Position numbers and translations under genes: made by a program. From positions 372,001-436,000 of the forward strand of contig JARUPY010000149.1 in the NCBI GenBank assembly GCA_029817715.1: 64,000 bases of DNA, in the 5' to 3' direction. The notes under the pieces were generated by a model, which did not search any database, had not been told where the DNA came from, and saw only the letters and a list, made by a program, of their open reading frames with translations. The stretch comes from Melastoma dodecandrum. Taxonomy: Eukaryota > Streptophyta > Magnoliopsida > Myrtales > Melastomataceae. Of this stretch, positions 11,905 to 25,072 are shown piece by piece. Positions within the stretch are counted from its first letter, which is position 1. The number at the start of each line of letters is the position of its first letter.

Positions 11905-14900
11905 CTAACCGAAAACATCAAAGGACTCTAAGATACCCATGTCTACAACATGTTTCTTAAAAGTTATGGGTCTAAGTCCCTTAGTCAGTGGATCTGCTAA
12001 CATCGACTCTGTACCGATATGCTCAACAACAATATCGTCTTGCTTTACTAGCTCGCGAACCTTAAGATACTTTATCTCCATGTGCTTAGAACCACCCGTA
12101 GTCCGGTTATTCTTGGAGTAGAAAACCGCAGCACTGTTATCGCAATGGATCACTAATGGTCTAGCAATAGGTCAACAACTTTGAGGCCTGAAATAAAATT
12201 TCTGAGCCAAATAGCATGAGAAGACGCCCCATAACATGCAACAAACTCTGCCTGCATAGTTGAGGAAGCTATGAGAGTCTGTTTAACACTTTTCCAGGAA
12301 ATAGCTCCTCCAGCCAACATGAATATGTATCCCGAGGTAGATTTCATGTCATCAGAACAACCTGCAAAATCGGAATCTGTATATCCGACTACCTCAAAGT
12401 TATCCACCTTCTTATAGACCAACATGTTAGCCTTAGTTCGTTACAGATATCTCATGACCTTCTTAGCAGCAGTCTAATGTTCCCTTCCCGGATTAGACAA
12501 ATATTTGCCGAGAACACTAACAGGAAAGGCAAGATCTGGTCTTGTACAAACCTGAGCATACATCAAGCTACCAACTGCATTGTTATAAGGTATGTCTTTC
12601 ATCGACTTTCTCTCAATGTCATTCTTGGGACATTGATCTTTACTGAACTTATCTCCTTTCAATATTGGTACTTCTCCAGGTTTGCAAGACTGCATAGCGA
12701 ATCGCTCAAGTACCTTATCAATATAGCTTCTTTGACTCAGACCCGGCACATTTCGAGATCTGTCTCGACAAATTTCAATTCCAAGCACATAAGCAGCCTC
12801 GCCCAAGTCCTTCATATCAAAGGATCTAGACAACATCTCCTTAGTTTCATGTAACAATGTTAAATCATTACTTGCAAGAAGGATATCATCCACATAGAGG
12901 ACAAGAAAAATAAAACTACTTCCACTAGTCGTCATATAAACGCACTGATCAAACGGATTCTCTATAAATCCAAAGGATGATACCACCTCATCAAACTTTA
13001 AATACCATTGTCGAGAAGCCTGCTTTAACCCATAAATGGACTTCTTTAATTTGCAAACCATGTGCTCAGATCCTTCAACCACAAAACCTTCTGGTTGTTC
13101 CATATAAACATTCTCCAAGAGGTTTCCATTTAGAAAAGCTGTTTTCACATCCATCTGATGTAACTCCACATCAAAGTGTGCAACTAGTGCCATCATAATT
13201 CTGAATGCATCTTTAGAGGAAACTGGAGAATAAGTCTCCGTGTAGTCAACACCAGCTCGTTGAGTGAATCCCTTGGCCACTAGCCTTGCTTTATGACGTT
13301 CAATGTTACCTTTCGCATCTTTCTTGGTTTTAAAGACCCATTTAAAACCAACTGCCTTTTGTCCAATCTGCAGTTCTGAGAGCTCCCACACATCATTAGC
13401 CGTCATAGATTGAAACTCATCTTTCATTGCAGCTAACCATTCATTGCTTTGAGGTCCGCCGACAGCTTCCTCAAAGTTTATGGGATCATTCACTAATCCA
13501 CCGCAATCTTCACCAAGGAAGACAATATAATCATCAGATATAGCAGGTCTCCTTACTCTAGTTGATCTCCTCACATGAACCATTTCTGCTACAACTGGAG
13601 GATTTTCAACAACCGTATTTTTCTCCTCTCCGTTTACACCTTCTGATGAATCAATATTTTCAATAGGATCCGCTACAACTGTGGTTCTCGTAGAAGGTGG
13701 CACAGGAATGATAACAAAATTTCGATCATCAGATGAAGTAGTAGGAAAATCTTGCACATCTGCAATATCATTTTCTAGAAACTTCGCAGTAAGAGATTCC
13801 ACTACTTTATTTCCCCTCGATGGACAATAGAATCTATAACCTTTAGATCTTTCCGGATATCCGATGAAGAAGGCACGAATTGTTCGGGGATCTGTCTTCT
13901 TCTCGACTGGATTGAACAATCTCACCTCAGCTGGACAACCCCAAACACGAAAATGATTAAGACTAGGCTTTCTCCCAGTCCACAACTCAAATGGAGTCTT
14001 CTGCACAGACTTGCTGGGAACCCTATCGAGAATGTATGCAGCTGTCTTAAGTGCATCTCCCCATAGTTAGTTCGGCAAGTTGCATTTATCCATCATACTC
14101 CTTACCATATCCATCAGAGTTCGGTTTCTACGTTCTGCTACGCCATTCTGCTCAGAAGTATAAGGCATGGTATATTGTGATACAATACCACATTCTTGCA
14201 AAAATCTTGCAAACGGCCCTATTTGCTGTCTGGAGCCTGTATGCCTACCATAATACTCTCCACCTCTATCCGATCTCACAATCTTAATTGTTTTCTCCAA
14301 TTGATTCTCAACTTCCAACTTGAAGACCTTGAATTTCTCCAAAGCCTCTGATTTCTCTTTTATGAGAAATACGTAGCCGTAGCGAGAGAAATCGTCTATG
14401 AAGGTGATAAAATACTTATTTCCACATAAAGTAGTCTGAAGAGGTCCACTGATATCTATATGCACAATCTCCAATGGACCAGTGCTACGTGTGGCTCCCT
14501 TCTTCCGAGTTTTCGTTAACTTTCCTCGGATACAATCAATACAAGTCTCCATGTCACTGAAATCGAGATAGGGAAGCAAATTGTCCTTTATAAGATGTTC
14601 CACTCGCTCTTTAGATATGTGGCCCAAACGTTTATGCCACAACATCGAAGACTTTTCATTCGACAAAACTCTTTTAGGTGCTAAAGATTCAGCACATAAG
14701 GATTCAACACCATATGATGGTACCAAATCCAATCGATAAAGGCCATTAGACAATGTCGCATTACCAACAATTTTTGAATTTAACGACAACTGCATAAAGC
14801 CATTCTGAAATAAACAACTGAATCCAAATTTGTCCAACACAGGAACAGAGATTATGTTTCTCCTGAAAGTGGGAATATACAAAACGTTCTCCAAAACAAG

Positions 14901-16024
14901 TTCAAAGCCTGAATCTAAGGGAAGTCTAACAACTTCAATAAATTCAACGGCGGGTTTTGCGTTGTTCTCCACTTTCACCTTGCCTTCATATTCATTTGGC
15001 ATCCTTTGCCTCTGGAATCCCTGCAAGGTCATAGAAATATGAACAGATGCACCGCTATCTATCCACCAAGTATTCGAAGACACATCGGCAAGATTTGATT
15101 CGAAACAAACCAAAACTGATGGTTTACCTCCCACATTCTTCTTCTTTTGCTTTTCAAGCCAATTCTTATACCGATAACAGTCTTTCTTCAAGTGTCCCAT
15201 TTTCTCACAAAAGAAACACTTAATGCCCCTTTAGCACTTGCAGGCGCATCCTTCTGAACTATTTTTCCATGCCTCTGTCCAGAACCAAACTTCTTAAAAG
15301 CCTGATGTCCCTGACTATTCCTTGGTTTGAACCCTTTTTGAAATCCTTTTCCTTTACGGAAACTTGTTCAAGTCCCGGTCACTACAAAAGCACTTGGCTC
15401 CATATCTTTCTTAATTTTCTCCTCCTCAGCAATACAACGAGTGATCAACTCATTCACTGTCCAACTCTCGCCTTGAGTATTAAAAGCTGTCTTGATCATT
15501 CCAAACTCAGGAGGCAAAGAGCTGAGGATGCGAGGAACAATGTAATTATCCGGCAAATCAATCTTGTGGGCACGCAGCTTAGACTGCACATGCACCCATC
15601 TCATAATGTACTCCCTCACATTGGCAAAATCCTTGTAAACCAAAGCATTCATCATCTCCAGCAGGTGTGTGATCTCTGCATTATCAGATACCTGATATCG
15701 CTCTCCAATAGCAGCAAGAAGAGCCTTTGCATTATTTTTCTCTGGTAAACCACTAAGAAGATGATCCGGGATGGACCTTTTCATGGCCAGCATGCACATT
15801 TTATTTGCGTGTATCCATTTCTCATAATTCTCCTTCTCTTGGATTGAGCTCGCATCAGTGGGCACCACAGGTTCATCAATTGTAAGACCCATGTCCTGAT
15901 TGATGTAGCCCATAGGAAACTCGAGGTCCTGCTTCCACCTCCTATAATTTGAACCACTTAAGACCTCTATGGTGGCAGCATTGTTGCACATATTGAAGGA
16001 AACTGTAGAACAAAAGTAACGCAA
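11905..16024 (-). pseudogene. Copia gag-pol polyprotein, broken
   Basis: Reading on the minus strand: a UBN2-type Gag (16,024 to 15,368, with SGSNYRRWKQDLEF near its start); a CCHC knuckle (CFFCEKMGHLKKDC, about 15,180-15,225); protease (WWIDSGASVHI); integrase with its zinc-binding start (RLGHISKERVEHL, CIDC) and D-D-E core (HIDISGP, RSDRGGEY, NGVAERRNRT); reverse transcriptase (YVDDILLASND); and RNase H (YTDSDFAGC, CDNSAA). Breaks: in-frame TGA at 15,368; a 1-nt deletion near 15,222 before the knuckle; TAA near 14,067; TAG near 12,474 where Trp is expected; TAA at about 12,440 where Gln is expected; and a 1-nt deletion near 12,170 in RNase H. All domains remain recognisable, so the decay is young. 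No complete product is possible without suppression. Confidence 0.92.
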
Positions 16025-16936
16025 CCATTAAGTGTCATGAGCCGTATAAGATCGATCAATTAGATCAATTAATTATGAAGAATCCTCAAACTCCAATGTC
16101 AACTCCCCTTTGGCTAGAGAAAACACAAAGTAGAGAAACCTTCCCACAAGGATCACAAAGAAATAACAGATTCGACAAATTTATTTCCTTTGAGAAATAA
16201 ATAGTCTAATCCAACGATCCAGAATCAAGGAATTCCCACACCCGATCACGTGTCACCATGCATGATCCACTTTGGTGAAATCATACACAGCACAATGTGC
16301 TATAATAAAATTTGTGGAAATTTCTACATGCCACCTTTAAGGAACCACCACCTGTCACGTACAAGCGAGCCACTTTGGTAGCCAAACACTTGCAGCACAT
16401 TATGATGTTCATTCAATAAATAAATGCATGTCTTAATAGAGAATAAGAACCAACTGTCACCACAAACGGGTCACTTTGGCAACCAAACGTTCATAGCACA
16501 ACATGGTTAAATCTCATTAGGCTCATAACGTTCGTCACACCAAAAGATTGTAAGTGTGACCCTTTACTTGTGTATATATATGATTTTATATTTTCTTCAA
16601 CGAGTCTGAATTAAAATGATTGCGTATACTACACTTTATAATATGTGCAACCTATATTAATGACCCCAAGAATTTATTTGTTTAATTTTAATTTATTTCA
16701 ATTTTTTTATTAATCTATTTTATTATTATTATTATTTTTTTGGCCTGTCAACGGTTGACCGGCGTTGACCATCGGCAGCCGGTCGCCGGCACGGACTGAC
16801 CAGTCCATGAGGCCATAAACATAAAGCCTGGCCCACTTGAGCCAGGCCTTACTTCCTTTACGGTCTAGCCCACTTGGGCCAGGCTTCCTCTCTTCTTCTT
16901 CCTTTTTATATTATTTATTTATTATTATTTTTTTAA

Positions 16937-17070
16937 CGGGCTCAGCCCAATTGGGCTAAGAAAGGCCAATTTCGGCCTGACCCACTTGGGCCCTTATATA
17001 TATATATAACTGGCTTAGCCCAATTGGGCTAAGAAAGGCCAATTTTGGTCGGGACCACTTGGGTTACGTT
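16937..17070 (-). repeat. Duplicated palindromic motif in the copia 5' leader
   Basis: AGCCCAATTGGGCT, a perfect 14-bp palindrome, occurs twice about 70 bp apart. Each copy is followed by AAGAAAGGCCAATTT and a CCACTTGGG segment. Further GCCCACTTGAGCC/GCCCACTTGGGCC motifs lie just upstream (about 16,830-16,885). They are in the transcribed leader between the 5' LTR and gag. Confidence 0.7.
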
Positions 17071-17324
17071 GTTTTTTTTTTTTATAGCCCATTTTAGACA
17101 AAGCCAACTTGGGCATATATAAAATATATTATATACAAAATATATTATAACAAAATTACCTAATTAATAATATACTTAAAAAAAACAGATAGAACGATCA
17201 GGTTTCCCAAAACCCTAGCCGTCATGAGTTTTTCTCAATCAACCAAATAACACAATTTCAATATATGAAATTGAAAATTCTTTACTTGGGATCGTAGATC
17301 CGCGTAATCCGCTCTGATACCACA

Positions 17325-17907
17325 TGTGAGAAATTCACACAATCATAGAAATAACAAACAACGAAAACAGCGGAAGACTGGATCGGTTACACGGGTTTAC
17401 GGCCACCGAGAAAGATCAAGGGAAAAGTAAACGTACCCGTATTCGCGACGTTCGCCATACCGTAAAGCTGATGATTGTAACCTGGGCGGCGTAGATCTTC
17501 TTCCCCTTTTCCTTCCCGTACGGCTGCACTCGATGGAGGAGGCTAAAATAAAATAAACTGACGTTCTGTTAATAAAATAAACTGACGTTCTGTTTTTCTG
17601 TCAGGGTGATTAACCAGATATATGGAAAACCTAATAAAGGATTTCCTTTATGAAATGTCAGTTTTGCCCCTTAGTTAATTATTTGAAGGACAGGGGAAAT
17701 AAAATAGTCTACACCCAACCGTAAGCCACATTAGACAAACGAGATGCGCATATCCCAATGACTTAAGCTATTTAATGGGATTTCATGCATTGTCTTTATG
17801 TCACAACCTGTTCTATAAAATATAATTTAATAAAGTAAAATAAAATAAGTAAAAGAAAATTAAAAATAAACAATTAATGGAAGCCCAAAAATCAGAAATT
17901 TCTAACA
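17325..17907 (-). repeat. Copia 5' LTR (583 bp)
   Basis: Direct repeat of 10,662-11,302 with a 58-bp internal deletion. The primer-binding site lies just outside at 17,310-17,322 on the minus strand. Confidence 0.93.
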
Positions 17908-20095
17908 GATCAAACTCTCGATGCTTGCCTGTCATGTCTCAATATTGATGCATTCGAGATCAGGCAAATGTGTCCGGGATATAAGCAGGCAGTCCTGTTC
18001 CGGGATGAGTGCACTCTGAAGTACTCAAACGGTTCCATGTATGGCGTGGTGTCAGATACACTGTATTGGTATTGGAATTGTGCCGTTCCTGCAACCAACT
18101 GGGACGTGTTTAAGAACGTCCTTAAGCAGCTGCTAGATGATTTGGGTAGTCAAGCCGCTTCAGGTATCGCTAATATGAATTATCGCAACAGAGGTGGATG
18201 AATCTCCTCTAGCATCCCCAACACAAACTAAAGACACAAATTACTGCCGCTAATTTAATTCAATTTAGATATGACAAATTTAGAAATAGGTATCGATATC
18301 ATGTCGTCTTGTTGCCTTCCGAAGCGTGGAATGCAGAGCTTTTTCTAGAGAGTTCTCTTTGACATTGTTGTTTTCGTTTGATCTGGGGTTGTTCTCGAAG
18401 GTGGCCTCCGGAAGTATGCACAGGACAGTAGACCGGTGGATCTATACACCTTGTATGCGGCAGTGATGTGCAGCCCCCATCTGAGTGATCAGCAATGTAG
18501 CGACTGTTTGGTGACTGTTACTAGGGATTTGAATCTAGGATGCGTAGAAGGATATGTTTGGGCACCGATATGAAGCTTTGATTCTTCGACAAAAATGTTA
18601 AATACCGGACGGACACGGTTGAATTCCGTAAATGCTGTCGTCTGCAGAAATAGGAAACAAGTGCTCCTCGAATGCGTGGGCTGCAGTCGGATTTTCAACT
18701 GCCTTGGCAGTTCTTATTGGTGTCTCAATATTCTTAACTTTGAAATGGATGAGAAATCAGAGTCCTGAAAGTAGGCCAGGTATTATCATATTCTAGACGC
18801 TGAATCGTGTTATTTTGGTGCGAAGACACACCATCAAATAGTTTCTGGTTTGGCCGGCACATTGACCCGGTTCCATTTCCGAGATGAAGAAGAAGTCGAA
18901 GTCGTCTCGGAGTCCCCGCAGTACAGCCTAGACACCATTAAGGATGCTACAAATAACTTCTCCGAAGCAAACAAGATTGGCGAAGGCGGCTTCGGTCTCG
19001 TTTTCCTGGTAAGAATTTTTTATTTTTAAGCTTCACAATTCTTTCTCAATTATAATTAAAAAAATGGGATAAATTTTCTGTGCGACATTTCTTCCTTAAC
19101 TGCTTGGCCTGTAGTAGGTATTTGTTACTGAGAGTGTAGAATGATTACTTGGTTCATACAGTCAGTCCAAATGTTGATGGCCATACGATATCCCAGTGTT
19201 TTGACCAGGGTGTGCTTCCAGACGGACAAGAAATCGCGGTGAAGCAACTCTCCAAGGAATCCACACAAGGGCAAACGGAGTTCAAGACCGAGGTGGTATT
19301 ACTAGCGAGGCTCCGACATAAGAACTTGGTGAGACTCCTTGGCTTCTGCTTAGAAGGCGACGAAAGACTTCTCGTATATGAGTTTCTGCCCAACTCCTCG
19401 ATCTCTTCATATTCGGTATGCGGCTATTTAAATCTAATATTCTGAGTTCAATCTGAGGGGACTAATAATGAGTCGGCGGTATGATAATATGTAGATCCTC
19501 GTAAGCGTAGAAGCTTCCGTTGGGATATCAGACACAAAATAATATAGGGTATCGCTCGGGGACTACTTTACCTACAAGAAGAGTCTGGGAATCGTATTGT
19601 CCATCATGACTTGAAGCCAAGCAACATCTTGCTGGATGGAGACATGAATCCTAAATTGCCGGACCTTGGAACAGCTAGATTGTTCAAAATCAATCAGACT
19701 CGAGCAGACACGAGCATAATTGTGGGTACCGAGTAACTGTAATCCGGATTACCGTAGAAAAACAGAGTTTATCGTATAATGATTTCTTGCCTTCCTTTGA
19801 TAAACTTCCAGAGGATATAAGGCACCCGAGTACAATAAGCGCGGGGAATTCTCCATGAAGTCTGATGTTTATAGTTTTGGGGTTGTAGTCTTGGAGATTG
19901 TAAGTCGACGAAGGAACCACAGTGAACATCGTGAGGACTTGATTAGTCATGTAAGCATTCACTCCGGCTTTTATAGCAACCTTACTTTTGTTATCAGAAC
20001 GGTTTACATCCTCAAGACAGGCAATACCTCGGGTATCATGAGATGGATCCGCATTGGTTTGTTGTGCGTACAAGAGGATCCTGCCGTCAGACCAA

Positions 20096-20297
20096 CCATG
20101 GCTTCTATCATTCTCATGCTCAACCGTCACTCCGCCACCCCTCCAGTACCTAAGCAACCAGCATCCTAGACTGCCAGCCAGATCCTGTCAGATGGACCAT
20201 GGCTTCCGTTATTGTCATGCTCAACCGTCACTCCACCACCCTTCCAGTACCGATGCAACCAACATTCTTGACCCCCAGCCAGATGCCAGGAAAATAC
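20096..20297 (+). repeat. 101-bp tandem duplication of the CRK-B1 C-terminal coding segment
   Basis: The unit beginning CCATGGCTTC (20,096-20,196) is repeated with about 10% substitutions at 20,197-20,297. It covers the segment around [13 protein letters not shown] and the PVPKQPA tail. The related CRK-B2 has one copy. Confidence 0.8.
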
Positions 20298-22359
20298 TTC
20301 GGAAACATTACGAAGAAGCAACACCGAAAGCAGCACTGGTTCGTTCCCTGCGAGTGAACATTCCCTTACTAAACCGTATCCCCAGTAACTCTCATCGCCT
20401 TGGATGGAGGATGGTCAGCCTCTCTACTCATGTAAACTTTCGTTTCACATCGCACAGAGGTGTTTTTCGTGAGGTTACAGTGTGCATGTTCGAAAAATAT
20501 TGCTGCCTACTGTGACTATGATTAAAGGCTTGGGAGGAGCATCATTTCTATGCTAAATTATGTAAATATCAAGCACATATATTTATCGTAAATTCATCTC
20601 ATTGTTCTCGTGTGTTCTATGCTACATAACTCATCGTTCGCGAAATTTCGAGTTATATCCTTAGACATAACCAAGGAATTTTTAGAACTGATTGAGTAAG
20701 TCCAAAATTCGCCAAATAATGCATTGAAATCAATCGACTCACATAATTAGTCCGAAATCGAATTTTATCAAAGATTTTTCTATGATGTTTCGGAAAATAT
20801 TTTTCTAACTTTAACATTTATTTGGTACAAAAGCTCATGTATTTATTTATTTATATTTTCGAGTACATCTTCCTCATCGGTGTTTTCTAGAAATAATTTT
20901 CTCGTATTTTGTTTATTGGTTCTTAAAAATGATTAATTATTAATTTTTACAATGATATGTTCGGACAAATCATACAAAGCAAAGTTAGACAACCTCGGCC
21001 CAATTACTAAAATATTGGGCCATTTCAAGTCGCACGGTAAGGCCACGTACAAATTGAGGCCCATTTTCATGTCACATCATTTTATCGATCATTTTCTATA
21101 TTTTTCTTAGCACCACAAATTTGACTCATTCAAATTCTCGTTTTTCCAGTTCGTTTTTTTTTTCCACGAAAAAAGAACTTGAGGTCGACTTATTTACACG
21201 ATTCAATAACAACAACAGGATCAGTCAGACATTTTAAAGAATGGAAAACTGTCGTTGTTGAGATTTAATCGTTGAGAGTCGTCGAACGAAATTAAACTTA
21301 AAAGATGTGGCCGGTATTACCTGGATGTAGATACATTCTCCGTTTATTAGAATACTAGCAGATCTATCGGTGTGTTTGGTTTCTGGAAAGGAACGTGGGG
21401 TGGAATGGAATGGAGTGGAATTCGGACAGAAATGGAATACCATTTCGCGAGCGGAAATCGAATCGAATTAATTACATTCCAACTGTTGGGTATTTTGGGT
21501 ATGAATAGACGGAAGCATAAACGCTATATTTTTAGTTCTAAAAATCGACTTATATTCTTCATATGAAAGACATATATTTATAACATAATAAATAATTTAA
21601 ACTAAATCTTCTGAAAATCCAATGAGATATTATTTCTAACAAAAAATTTAAATTAAATAATAACAGCAAAATATCATGATCCAAACAATATCATGTTTCG
21701 CTACCAATACGAAAATTTTCTCTTTTCTTCTTGAATATCGATATATTCAAAATTCAATTTGATCTTCTAAATATCGATCTTTAGAGCTCCTCCTCGAATA
21801 TTTGATTATTTCAACATTTTCTTGAAATCTTACTCGTTTTTCCCCTCTTACATCTTCCAACATAAGTGAGCTTTCTTCTCTCCACATAATAGGAAAGCCT
21901 TTCTTTTTCATTTTCATCGACATAAACTCACGATCAGGATTCATAATGGTATAAGTCATATTCTTAAAATACAAAGCATTATTTTTCTCTAACATTTTAA
22001 CTACACTCACCAAACTCTGTCTAATTTTAGTACCTGTCATTGTGTTTACGACTACTGTACCTCTGCTTTTGACATCTAGGAATTCTCCATTCCCAATCAT
22101 CATCACTTTCGATTTGCTAGCTTTGTTCAGCCTCATAAAACTGCTCAAATCTAGAGTCATGTGATTTGTACATCCACTGTCTATCAACTAAGTATGATCT
22201 CGTCACTTTGCCGAGAAATACGTAGCAACAAACAATTGATCATCATCTTCTTCTATTGTTTGTGCTTGTTCCTCTTAACCGATGTGAACAACATGAAGTC
22301 AAGGTCTCCTCAAAACCGTAGCCCACTATTCCCTTTCCAATTATATCAAAGAGAAGAGG
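20298..22359. other. Spacer between the two gene blocks
   Basis: 20,298-20,520 is the 3' flank of CRK-B1 (matched by 63,770-64,000). Then come AT-rich DNA and, near 21,120, TTTGACTCATTCAA like the CRK-A upstream region. A GTGTTTGGTTTC / GGAATGGAATGGA stretch (21,370-21,480) resembles the ends of small DNA transposons but lacks a clear partner end. The copia relic at 21,747-22,280 is listed separately. From about 22,310 the leader of CRK-A'2 begins. Confidence 0.55.
21747..22280 (-). pseudogene. Copia protease-region relic
   Basis: The minus strand encodes the typical copia gag-protease boundary: LFVATYF, then, after stops, LIDSGCTNHMT with the DSG active-site motif, and KVMMIGNGEFLDVKSRG. 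The frame is open for 146 codons from 22,187 to 21,747. No LTRs, integrase or polymerase are seen nearby, so it is a truncated old insertion. It lies between a CRK-like promoter segment (about 21,120) and the CRK-A'2 start. Confidence 0.85.
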
Positions 22360-24140
<1,781 letters not shown>

Positions 24141-24197
24141 AGATGTATGTCACATTTTCCCAAACGTCGTCTGCTGTATTTCGCGAGAATTGATTGA

Positions 24198-24978
24198 TAA
24201 TGCACCACCGAAAGCATCTTTCTGGTCTTTCATGCGAATGCAAGTTATTCCGGTCTCTCATTTGTTTTTCTAGACGTTTTCCCTATTTTCATTATGATTT
24301 TCTATAATCGGATTTGAAGAAATATTTGATTCGCGCGAAAAATATACGTACGAGCGGGAATATCATTCGAAAAATATTTTATTGTATACTATTACATTAC
24401 ATTTAAAAATCCAGTTAATATTCATTTATTTATGAATTTTTTAGATGCTTGAAATCAAACTATAAAAAATAAAAAAGTGTTAAATTAAGATAAACATTAA
24501 ACCTCTTACATTAATAAATTATAAATATTTAGTGCGCAAATTTAATTTTAAATTTTCACATTCTTGAGTTAATAATACCATATGTATCAAACTTATATCA
24601 AATTAATATTAATAAAAAAAGTTTCCTTCAAAGAAACCAAATATTTTATCTTTTTAGGTTATTTGGCCATAGTATTTATCTTCCATTACTTTTTGTAACA
24701 TTTTATTATACAATTAAATTCGTAACATTTTCCTAAATTAAACCTTATTTTATACTCATAATATTAAATGATATATTTATAACTCTATACTTACTTTCAT
24801 TTAGTATTTAAAAAGAAATTATGAAAAAAAATCATCGTACCCAAAACTCAACAAGCAAATACTTTTCAAACTTTTTTATAAATATTATAAGAAAAATTAA
24901 TTAATTTATTTAGTTTTATAAATGCTTAATTAGTATGAAACTCATTTTGTTCAGTCATGCGTGATTTGTTGTCCTTTT
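24198..24978. other. AT-rich intergenic DNA between CRK-A'2 and F-box2
   Basis: No gene seen. It is colinear with 1,680-2,413, with a few indels (for example extra AT-rich bases near 24,745-24,795). Confidence 0.7.
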
Positions 24979-25024
24979 AGTTGGGCCGACTCACCATCAC
25001 GTCAACTTCGGCCCAACTATAAAA
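24979..25024 (+). promoter_or_regulatory. F-box2 core promoter: 11-bp inverted repeat and TATAAAA
   Basis: AGTTGGGCCGA (24,979-24,989) and TCGGCCCAACT (25,008-25,018) form a perfect inverted repeat; TATAAAA is at 25,018-25,024. With transcription starting about 30 bp later, the ATG at 25,024 would lie upstream of the mRNA start. This favours the ATG at 25,073 as the translation start. Confidence 0.55.
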
Positions 25025-25072
25025 TGGCGGCGATTCTTCCCGCTCTCGACCGGAGGCGCTCCCGCCGCAACC

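Larger units (their letters stand above)
10662..17907 (-). mobile_element. Ty1/copia LTR retrotransposon, 7.2 kb, inserted antisense in CRK-B1
   Basis: The left LTR is 10662-11302 and the right LTR 17325-17907. They start TGTGAGAAATTC and end TTTCTAACA. The target duplication is GATCA (10657-10661 and 17908-17912). On the minus strand the right LTR is the 5' LTR, followed two bases later by TGGTATCAGAGCGG, an initiator-methionine tRNA primer site (17310-17322). The polypurine tract AAGTGGGAGAA abuts the left LTR (11303-11316). The gene order protease, integrase, reverse transcriptase, RNase H is that of copia. The right LTR lacks a 58-bp segment present in the left one. Otherwise they differ at about ten positions, so the insertion is fairly recent. 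The polyprotein has several stops and frameshifts, so the element is not autonomous now. Confidence 0.95.
10381..20169 (+). pseudogene. CRK-B1: cysteine-rich receptor-like kinase split by a copia element and decayed
   Basis: The ATG at 10381 gives a signal peptide (MLLLLQIVAFLSILFF) and half of DUF26-1. Copia DNA enters at 10662, inside the C-x8-C-x2-C motif just after the first Cys. The gene resumes at 17,908 (exon 1 ends about 18,163). DUF26-2 (18,401 onward) ends in TGA after a deletion. A transmembrane exon (about 18,645) and kinase exons follow: GEGGFGLVF (about 18,890-19,008), AVKQL (19,206-19,417), catalytic exon (19,495-19,730), APEY exon (about 19,811) and a shortened C-lobe to the stop at 20,167-20,169. 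Lesions besides the insertion are a 4-nt frameshift near the end of the AVKQL exon, a TAG in the catalytic exon (KII-stop-GIA), HRD changed to HHD, DFG changed to DLG, and loss of the WxNW segment. Transcripts from its own start would encode only a 109-aa stub. CRK-B2 is its block-2 counterpart. Confidence 0.9.

Noticed and set aside
21360..21490. Possible small DNA transposon (GTGTTTGGTTTC with GGAATGGAATGGA)
   Set aside because: I could not find a matching inverted end or target duplication.
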